This document shows positions 6,238-11,158 of a DNA stretch of 11,158 nt, in pieces (positions within the stretch are counted from its first letter, which is position 1; every line of letters starts with the position of its first letter). Where the stretch lies: contig JAGLKL010000028.1 of the NCBI GenBank assembly GCA_023141075.1, forward strand, positions 1 to 11,158, in the 5' to 3' direction. The stretch comes from Alphaproteobacteria bacterium (lineage in GTDB: Bacteria > Pseudomonadota > Alphaproteobacteria > Micavibrionales > Micavibrionaceae). Under the pieces are notes generated by a model. That model was not told the origin of the DNA. It did no database searches and saw only the letters and a program-made list of their open reading frames with translations. The translations under genes were made by a program, and so were the position numbers.

Positions 6238-7944
6238 CTAACTTTCTTCGGTCAGCCAACTGCGTATAACTGAAACCGCTTCAGCAGGATAACTCTCAAC
6301 AATTTCCTCAACTCTCTTAACTGTAGAGGCTTTCACTTTCCCCTCGATCCCCTGCAAATTGATCAAAGTGTCGTCGTCGTCGTCGGCAATAGGCGGATCG
6401 CTAGACTCGATCGAAAGAGGTTGGCCATCAACCCCCATGGGATGCACGGCTGTAGGAGGAGCCAAAGCAGGATTGGCCGGTGAAGCTGAAAGCAGGTCAT
6501 GATGCAACAAATCGTCTAAAGAGCCTGGCTTGCCGTTATTAGTATCTATGTTTACCAACTTGGATACCATAGGCTGGAGCACAAGAATGACAACCAATAT
6601 CAGCATAATGGCGACCACCAGCATTTCTGCAGTGTCAAGTAACTGACCCTTTTCAAAACCAAGGATCAGGTCATCTTCTTCTATGGTTTCCTCAGTTGCT
6701 ATCTGGGCAAATTGCAGGTTCGCAATTTTCATCACATCACCACGATTTTCATCAAACCCGACAGACGTACGTACCAGAGCTGCAATCTGATCGATTTCTT
6801 CCTGTGTGCGTTGTTCGTAAGTTTTATTGCCTTCTTCATCTTCAACGTAACGACCATCTACCAGCACGGATATGGAGAGTTTTTCTACTTGTCCGGTCTG
6901 ACGTATAACATTGCGAACTGTTTTGCTAATCTCGTAATTTGTGACTTCTTCTGCACGCGAGCTTTGTACGTTTGGAGCACTGTCGCTAAGGAAATCTCCT
7001 CCCATACCGGGCAGGTTGTTCTCAATACTGACATCACCGGAGCTTGATTCGCGCTCTGTGCTATCTTCCTGCGTAGTCTGGGAGGAACGCAAAACTTGTC
7101 CTTCCGGATTGTACAGTTCTTCATTCATGCTGACCTGATCAAAATTCATCTGCGCATTAACAATGGCTGTAACCTTGCCATATCCGACGATGCGACTGAT
7201 TTGTTCTTCAATGTTGCGCTGCATGCGTGCTTCAAAATTTCGGCGTAGATCCTCAGTTTTTAAAGAAAGGATGCTCTCTTCTTCTTCGCCGCCTTTGGCC
7301 ATCAAATTCCCATTACTATCAATAATTGAAACGTTATTAGTTTTAAGATTGGCAACCGCTGAGGCGACCAAAGATTGGATAGCGGCAATTTGTTGGTGTT
7401 CAATCGTTGAACCGGTTCGAATGTTTAAAAACACGCTTGCTGAGGAATCACGTGTATTTCGGCTAAACAATTCGCGTTGAGGCAACACAATGTGTACACG
7501 GGAACTGCGCACGCTGTCCAGCGAGGTGATTGTCTTGGAAAGCTCGCCTTCTAGGGCGCGAACCTGATTGATGTTCTGTACAAAGTTGGTTGTTCCAAAT
7601 CCCGACTGTTTGTCGAATATCTCATAACCCAAAGACCCGCCATTAGGCAGCCCGGCAGCAGCAAGGAGCATACGCGCTCGTCCGACCTCATTGGAGGGAA
7701 CCAAAATCCGTGAGCCGTCCGAAGATATCTCGTATTCAATTTCAGTTTCTTCAAGTTTTGCCGCCACAGCACCCGAATCGGTAGTGGATAAGTCTGTGTA
7801 CAATAACTTCATTTCCGGGGATGATATCCGCATTGACAAAAAGACAAAAAACGTCAATAGCCCCAGAATTATGGCACCCATAACCCCTAAGCGGGCTGCG
7901 CCAAGCTGTTGTAATGTCGCAACAAAGTTATTCACAATACGCAC
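6238..7944 (-). CDS. fliF: Flagellar MS-ring protein FliF
   Basis: This gene encodes about 568 residues. A transmembrane segment at about 20-38 is followed by the periplasmic ring-building region, including EIFDKQSGFGTTNFVQNINQ (108-127), LEGELSKTITSLDSVRSSRV (131-150) and HIVLPQREL. A second transmembrane segment lies at about 439-459 (MLVVAIMLILVVILVLQPMV). The cytoplasmic tail ends in the FliG-binding segment (about 535-564, VKRVEEIVESYPAEAVSVIRSWL). FliF forms the MS ring, the first structure of the basal body. The longest frame opens with a GTG at 7944-7942, but the AAAGG ribosome site is too close to it. A GTG at 7935-7933 (codon 4) sits 10 bases from AAAGG and is a good alternative start. 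A (GTC)5 repeat encodes five Asp at 521-525. Confidence 0.96.
   Translation of the reverse strand: MRIVNNFVATLQQLGAARLGVMGAIILGLLTFFVFLSMRISSPEMKLLYTDLSTTDSGAVAAKLEETEIEYEISSDGSRILVPSNEVGRARMLLAAAGLPNGGSLGYEIFDKQSGFGTTNFVQNINQVRALEGELSKTITSLDSVRSSRVHIVLPQRELFSRNTRDSSASVFLNIRTGSTIEHQQIAAIQSLVASAVANLKTNNVSIIDSNGNLMAKGGEEEESILSLKTEDLRRNFEARMQRNIEEQISRIVGYGKVTAIVNAQMNFDQVSMNEELYNPEGQVLRSSQTTQEDSTERESSSGDVSIENNLPGMGGDFLSDSAPNVQSSRAEEVTNYEISKTVRNVIRQTGQVEKLSISVLVDGRYVEDEEGNKTYEQRTQEEIDQIAALVRTSVGFDENRGDVMKIANLQFAQIATEETIEEDDLILGFEKGQLLDTAEMLVVAIMLILVVILVLQPMVSKLVNIDTNNGKPGSLDDLLHHDLLSASPANPALAPPTAVHPMGVDGQPLSIESSDPPIADDDDDTLINLQGIEGKVKASTVKRVEEIVESYPAEAVSVIRSWLTEES
6370..6384. repeat. (GTC)5 trinucleotide repeat in fliF
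   Basis: Five perfect GTC units encode Asp521-525 in the cytoplasmic linker of FliF, between the second membrane segment and the FliG-binding tail. Length changes would keep the reading frame. Confidence 0.8.
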
Positions 7945-7998
7945 ACCTTTGATAATAATCTGGTTTCCCGAGAAGACGGGAGGAAGAAAACGCTAAAC

Positions 7999-8007
7999 AC
8001 TATAGCA
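7999..8007 (-). promoter_or_regulatory. Possible extended -10 promoter element for fliF
   Basis: On the minus strand ATGCTATAGT contains TG-N-TATAGT, an extended -10 box, with TATAGT at 8004-7999. No good -35 box precedes it. Transcription would start near 7992, about 50 bases before fliF. The TCGCGA repeats lie 34-50 bases upstream of this box. Confidence 0.25.
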
Positions 8008-8289
8008 TAAAACCATTGCATTAGACGAGGGGGTGATTCGCGATTAATTCGCGAGGGTTAAACCTGCAAAATACTTTAGTTCTAAGGCTCTGGCAAACCT
8101 AAAAAGCATAGATAGAAAATCTCGTAACCGATTATCGTATTATTTCGTATTCATTGAATGAGAATCGGTAGTAAGATATCTCAGACATTCAGTCTCCGTT
8201 TTTCGTATACTCGTTGTAATATGCGAGTTAAACTTATAGCATTCACCATGATCCACCGGATTCTATACTTAAGCTTTCCCTTTGTTTAC

Positions 8290-8318
8290 TTTACTTTATG
8301 CAAAAAACTCTGTATCAT
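8290..8318 (+). promoter_or_regulatory. Possible sigma-70-type promoter for the FlaG-like gene
   Basis: TTTACT (8290-8295) and TATCAT (8313-8318) are separated by 17 bases, matching the sigma-70 consensus at 4 of 6 and 5 of 6 positions. Transcription would start near 8325, giving a leader of about 75 bases before the ATG at 8399. No sigma-28 or sigma-54 pattern was found. Confidence 0.4.
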
Positions 8319-8398
8319 GATAGTAGGGTATTGCGCCAATTTTATGCCTAAAAGTATTTTGGGTGGGGGTTGGTATTAGAAAGGTTAGGGTGACGCTC

Positions 8399-8965
8399 AT
8401 GATTGAGGCAGTCAATTCTACAGTAGCAAATGTGACCACAGTACGCGGCGTGGTGGGGCAGATTGATTCTGCGTCCATTGCCTCCGTGGCTACAGTGCTG
8501 CCCGCATCGGGTAGTAATGCAGCGCCAAGTGCTCCACAAGCGCCTTTCGTGAGCCCCTTCATTGCAGTCGACATGAATTTTAACAGGCCGGTCTTGCAAA
8601 TTAGGGACTCACAAACGGGTGACGTTAAGCAACAATTCCCTACGGAAAGCCGTTTGGCTCAAATCGCAACCACATTAGCTCAAACGCGTGGAAGCGTACC
8701 GCAACAAAGTACTGTTCAATATGTAACAACAACGCTTGCTCCAACGAGCAGTGCGGGAACAGCGCCGGTTGCAAGTTTAAGTCAAACAGCAATTCAAACT
8801 ATAAGTGTGACGACGGTGCAGGAAGTTACCTCTACTCCGGTAGCCAATATAACGTCTTCAACACCACAAGTTGCCGTAGCAGCACTTTCAGCGGCGGCGC
8901 AGTCTTCTACTGCGTCTAGCGCGGGCAGTGCATCGGGATCGTCTGGCGTTACTGTGTTTGCATAG
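8399..8965 (+). CDS. FlaG-like flagellar protein with Ser/Thr/Ala-rich tail
   Basis: This gene encodes 188 residues from an ATG with AGGG 8 bases upstream; a GTG at 8363 in the same frame lacks a ribosome site. Residues 54-90 carry the FlaG-type core: a hydrophobic strand followed by LQIRDSQTGDVKQQFPTE (66-83), which fits the family pattern of Asp-x-x-Thr-Gly-x-Val-x-x-Gln-x-Pro-x-Glu. FlaG proteins are secreted or filament-associated and affect filament length in several bacteria. From about residue 95 to the end the chain is low-complexity, rich in Ser, Thr, Ala and Val, which is unusual because FlaG normally ends soon after the core. The gene is divergent from fliF and is followed by a terminator, so it forms its own unit. 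There is no signal peptide, consistent with flagellar-type export or cytoplasmic retention. The family call rests on one motif. Confidence 0.65.
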   Translation: MIEAVNSTVANVTTVRGVVGQIDSASIASVATVLPASGSNAAPSAPQAPFVSPFIAVDMNFNRPVLQIRDSQTGDVKQQFPTESRLAQIATTLAQTRGSVPQQSTVQYVTTTLAPTSSAGTAPVASLSQTAIQTISVTTVQEVTSTPVANITSSTPQVAVAALSAAAQSSTASSAGSASGSSGVTVFA

Positions 8966-8972
8966 TATATGT

Positions 8973-9036
8973 AGGCACGCTATATCGCAGTAAAAGTAAG
9001 ACGCGATTCATGGCGTGTTTTTGCGTGCCTTTTTTT
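8973..9036 (+). terminator. Hairpin and T-run terminator after the FlaG-like gene
   Basis: AGGCACGC (8973-8980) pairs with GCGTGCCT (9023-9030), directly followed by a T run to 9036. The loop is long (42 bases) and contains a smaller ACGC/GCGT pair. It lies 7 bases after the FlaG-like stop codon. Confidence 0.6.
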
Positions 9037-9040
9037 ATGG

Positions 9041-9073
9041 CTTGATATTCTTCAAGTATTAAGTGAAAATACT
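9041..9073 (+). promoter_or_regulatory. Two adjoining hairpins just upstream of the zinc-ribbon ORF
   Basis: CTTGA-N6-TCAAG (9041-9056) is followed by AGTATT-N7-AATACT (9055-9073), overlapping it by two bases. The second hairpin ends three bases before the ATG at 9077, and its loop holds the only weak ribosome-site-like word (AAGTGAA). This may control translation. TTGATA at 9042-9047 resembles a -35 box, but no good -10 follows. Confidence 0.3.
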
Positions 9074-9076
9074 AAC

Positions 9077-9172
9077 ATGGCCAGTCGTATTATACTTTGC
9101 AGTGATTGTGGAACAAAAAACAAGATACTCGAGACCAAAATCAAGGGTAATGCTGTATGCGGTAATTGCTGA
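9077..9172 (+). pseudogene. Zinc-ribbon fragment, 31 codons, interrupted by TGA
   Basis: An ATG at 9077 opens a frame encoding 31 residues with two CxxC knuckles: LCSDCGTKNK (residues 7-16) and VCGNC at the end. The pattern resembles the zinc ribbon at the N-terminus of thioredoxin 2 and many small ribbon proteins, where the second knuckle normally reads CGxCGxPL. Here the codon after the last Cys is TGA instead of a Gly codon, and the next codons in the same frame read KPL. The frame then stays open to about 9286 in unconvincing sequence. The membrane protein that follows is in another frame. Either an ancestral ribbon-membrane protein was broken by a nonsense change and a frameshift, or this is a genuine minimal zinc-ribbon peptide. 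It has only a weak ribosome site. The metal-binding nature is inferred from the four Cys. Confidence 0.5.
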
Positions 9173-9197
9173 AAACCGCTTGTGACCAGAGGAAATC

Positions 9198-9755
9198 GTG
9201 TTTCCTTCCTTATCATCACTGTTTGGAATTATCATAAATCTATGGTTCGTGCGGGTTTTGGGCTTCATTTTTATTATAATGCCATATTTAGAAGATAGCG
9301 GCAGTAAATCCTATAATCACGTGAACACCTATCAAACAACGAAAGTAGAGATGCAACCATTTACTGCACCTCCTGTACAGATCAATCACGGAGTCGTTTT
9401 AAAAAACTATGTTTCCGGCGTTGCGCCACTAGAAATAAAAACAAGAACTGGAAATAATTATTATATAAAGGTTGTGAATGTCGTTGACAATCAGGCGATT
9501 TTGGCAGCTTACATTATTGGGGGGCACCCTTTTGAAGTGAAAGTGCCTTTAGGAGCATACGAAATTCGCTATGCGGCAGGTGATACATGGTATGGAACGG
9601 AACACTATTTTGGACCGGATACGGCTTATTCCAAAGCCAATGAATTATTTGAATTCACTTATGATAGTTATAGATATTCCGGTTATACTGTGGAACTGAT
9701 TTTACAGGCCTACGGTAACTTAAGAACGAGCCATATAAAGGCAGCAGATTTTTAA
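9198..9755 (+). CDS. Single-pass membrane protein with unrecognised extracytoplasmic domain
   Basis: This gene encodes 185 residues from a GTG with GAGG 5 bases upstream. A stop in the same frame at 9183 rules out a longer form. A membrane segment spans about residues 8-29 (GIIINLWFVRVLGFIFIIM). The rest, about 155 residues, is rich in Tyr and beta-strand patterns and probably lies outside the cytoplasmic membrane. Notable stretches are LEIKTRTGNNYYIKVVN (78-94), VPLGAYEIRYAAGDTWYG (116-133), YFGPDTAYSKA (137-147) and GYTVELILQAYGNLRTS (162-178). They look like a compact conserved domain, but I cannot name a family. The zinc-ribbon ORF ends 25 bases upstream, so the two may be cotranscribed or remnants of one gene. 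Its TAA overlaps the stop of the convergent J-domain gene. Confidence 0.75.
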   Translation: MFPSLSSLFGIIINLWFVRVLGFIFIIMPYLEDSGSKSYNHVNTYQTTKVEMQPFTAPPVQINHGVVLKNYVSGVAPLEIKTRTGNNYYIKVVNVVDNQAILAAYIIGGHPFEVKVPLGAYEIRYAAGDTWYGTEHYFGPDTAYSKANELFEFTYDSYRYSGYTVELILQAYGNLRTSHIKAADF

Positions 9756-9769
9756 GCTGCGGCTTTTTT
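9741..9769 (+). terminator. Terminator overlapping two convergent stop codons
   Basis: GCAGC (9741-9745) pairs with GCTGC (9756-9760) around a 10-base loop holding both stop codons. GGC and six T (9764-9769) follow. It would end plus-strand transcription of the membrane-protein gene while lying inside the last codons (Lys-Lys-Lys-Ala-Ala-Ala) of the minus-strand gene. The stem is short, and no matching T run serves the minus strand. Confidence 0.5.
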
Positions 9770-11044
9770 CTTCTCATTGGCATTTTTAGATAGCCAGTTA
9801 TAAGCGACATTAATAGCTTTTAACATTTCTTCTGAATCTTTGATCCTCTCAATTGGAACTCCCTGTGCAATTAGTAAGTCGGGATGATGTTTCCTCACCA
9901 ACTCCTTGTAAGCCATTTTCACTTCATCATATGATGCTTTGGAATTCAAACCTATAATTTTTAAATACTCAATACGCGTACTGGCAGAAAAACGGTTATG
10001 AGAAGCCCCTTTACTTTTTTGACGGATATTTTCGAAAATTAAAAATAAACGCTCAATTTCATTAACGGGAAATTTGAAAACACGACATACGCTTTCAATA
10101 ACCTTCCTTTCATCACTGGTTATTATGCCGTCCGCAGCTGCTATCTGTATAAGACCAATAATAATATGTTCTAACGGCTCTTTTTCCCCTCCAAAGAGCG
10201 TGTAAACTTTTTGTGCGGACTCTTTTATTCCTTTGGCCGAAGCGGTTGCATTGGTGAATATTTTGGCTGATCTAGGGAAAGAATTTTCATCAATGCCAAA
10301 ATAGGTTTTAAAAGTCTGGATTTCTTTAGTATCAACCCTGCCATCGGCCTTACAAACCTTTGCGCCCAGAATAAGAATAGCCTCATACAACTCATGCTGT
10401 CGGGGATTTTTCTTTTCTTTGACCGTTTCGTTTTTCCACGTATATCCAAAATAATTCTTCATAAAATAGAGAAAGCAATCTTTATCCGTAGAAATGTCGA
10501 TGACCTCATTGCCTTTCCATGCCTTAACTATGGATTCCTTGAAATTGGCTGGATTTTTGCCTGTCTCAAAAGAAAATATGTCTAAGGTTTTGCGTACATC
10601 GTCGCTTTTCAGATTGAACAGTAATTCGTTCTTTTTGAACAAATCGCCGTTTTTGCCAAACTGGTAATTGCCCCATGAAACAAAACCTTTTTCATCCAAT
10701 TGTTTTTCGTATCTCTGTATACGGTGTGTAAACGTTATTTCATGAAAAATAGAAGAAGCCCGCATTATGGCTTCTGCTTTATCTTTCTGTTTTATACTGA
10801 GAAAAGAGCTTTCTTGATCTATTGTAAGGCGTAAGCTATCTGCTAGGTGTAAACACAGATATGTTTCATAGATTGTGCCGGTGGGAACAAAGTTCACACT
10901 TTTTTTAATAGTCGTGGCAGTGTATTTGATGCTGAGAATATCTTCATAAGGATAATCGCAATCCTTATAAACAAAATGTTCATCATGGAAGGTTAGGCCA
11001 TCTAAATACCCTAGCTCCAGTCCTTTGTCATTTTGATTAACCAT
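9752..11044 (-). CDS. TerB and J-domain co-chaperone (DjlA-like)
   Basis: From the ATG at 11044-11042 this gene encodes 430 residues. AGGA lies 8 bases upstream. A longer version from an ATG at 11104 would add 20 residues but has no ribosome site. Residues 1-200 are not recognised; part may be a PH-like beta fold (about 10-110). Residues 218-338 resemble the TerB helical domain, with the repeated acidic turns KADGRVDTKE (232-241) and AAADGIITSDER (302-313). Residues 358-419 form a J domain with the catalytic HPD (387-389, KHHPDLL), which stimulates the ATPase of DnaK/Hsp70. TerB followed by J at the C-terminus is the DjlA arrangement, but the N-terminal membrane segment of DjlA is missing. 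It is therefore probably a cytosolic co-chaperone, with its client unknown. The gene is convergent with the membrane-protein gene. Confidence 0.85.
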   Translation of the reverse strand: MVNQNDKGLELGYLDGLTFHDEHFVYKDCDYPYEDILSIKYTATTIKKSVNFVPTGTIYETYLCLHLADSLRLTIDQESSFLSIKQKDKAEAIMRASSIFHEITFTHRIQRYEKQLDEKGFVSWGNYQFGKNGDLFKKNELLFNLKSDDVRKTLDIFSFETGKNPANFKESIVKAWKGNEVIDISTDKDCFLYFMKNYFGYTWKNETVKEKKNPRQHELYEAILILGAKVCKADGRVDTKEIQTFKTYFGIDENSFPRSAKIFTNATASAKGIKESAQKVYTLFGGEKEPLEHIIIGLIQIAAADGIITSDERKVIESVCRVFKFPVNEIERLFLIFENIRQKSKGASHNRFSASTRIEYLKIIGLNSKASYDEVKMAYKELVRKHHPDLLIAQGVPIERIKDSEEMLKAINVAYNWLSKNANEKKKAAA

Positions 11045-11158
11045 CACAATCTTCCTGTTAAACCATGCTATGTACGGAATACTGAACACAAAGTAACATA
11101 ACAATGATTTTTGTATAATGCTTGGTTTTTATATATTTAGGATTTTTAATTATTCAGG

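Larger units (their letters stand above)
7945..8398. other. Divergent control region between fliF and the FlaG-like gene
   Basis: These 454 bases separate two divergent genes and hold no convincing coding frame. They contain several short repeats: TCGCGA twice, spaced 5 bases apart, at 8038-8043 and 8049-8054 (attcgcga repeats with an 11-base period); an inverted pair accgatt (8127-8133) / aatcggt (8163-8169) enclosing the palindrome TCATTGAATGA (8151-8161); AGAC-N5-GTCT (8183-8195); and a small cccg/cggg hairpin (7967-7980) just upstream of fliF. They may be regulator sites for the two promoters. I found no clear CtrA (TTAA-N7-TTAA) or sigma-54 (GG-N10-GC) pattern. Confidence 0.5.

Noticed and set aside
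6885..7124. Alternative-frame open stretches inside fliF, fliG, flbD and other genes
   Set aside because: They overlap strong conserved genes and show no domain pattern or ribosome site, so they are shadows.
8044..8061. Paired TTAA words as a CtrA box upstream of fliF
   Set aside because: The spacing is 10 bases, not the 7 required by the CtrA consensus.
8158..8379. A 73-codon plus-strand frame in the fliF/FlaG-like gap
   Set aside because: It has no ribosome site, overlaps the likely promoter of the FlaG-like gene, and has no protein-like pattern beyond chance hydrophobic residues.
9091..9096. TATACT inside the zinc-ribbon ORF as a -10 box for the membrane-protein gene
   Set aside because: No acceptable -35 box lies 16-18 bases upstream.

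Overview
This window looks like chromosomal DNA of a motile alphaproteobacterium with modest GC content. The main evidence is a flagellar gene run on the minus strand, fliF-fliG-fliH-fliN-motA-flbD, which ends in an FlbD-type sigma-54 activator. FlbD and the fliF/fliG/fliH/fliN/flbD gene order are typical of Alphaproteobacteria such as Caulobacter and its relatives. Genus and species cannot be fixed from the sequence alone. No rRNA, tRNA, CRISPR array or transposase gene was seen.

Layout. Positions 1-120 hold the start of a minus-strand gene that leaves the window. Positions 202-1014 hold an unrecognised acidic 270-residue protein. Positions 1140-7944 hold the flagellar run, transcribed right to left: fliF (MS ring), fliG (rotor/switch), fliH (export ATPase regulator), fliN (C-ring), a MotA/TolQ/ExbB stator-type subunit, and flbD. 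A 186-bp MITE-like inverted-repeat element sits between fliG and fliH, only 7 bp from the fliG stop codon, and interrupts an otherwise compact order. Positions 7945-8398 are a repeat-rich divergent control region. From it, a gene for a FlaG-like protein with a long Ser/Thr/Ala-rich tail (8399-8965) runs on the plus strand and ends at a hairpin/T-run terminator.

The right-hand 2 kb is not flagellar. It holds a 31-codon zinc-ribbon ORF that stops inside its own second metal knuckle, a single-pass membrane protein with an unrecognised extracytoplasmic domain (9198-9755), and a convergent minus-strand TerB plus J-domain (DjlA-like) protein (9752-11044). The last two genes share the four bases TTAA as overlapping stop codons, and the plus-strand terminator lies inside the 3' end of the J-domain gene.

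How the genes work together: FliF, FliG and FliN are rotor parts, FliH serves the export gate, and MotA supplies half of a stator (no motB is present here). FlbD would activate the later sigma-54 flagellar genes elsewhere on the chromosome. The most interesting points are the MITE inside the operon, a run of nine G in flbD just before its DNA-binding domain, the broken or split zinc-ribbon/membrane gene, and the FlaG-like gene divergent from fliF.
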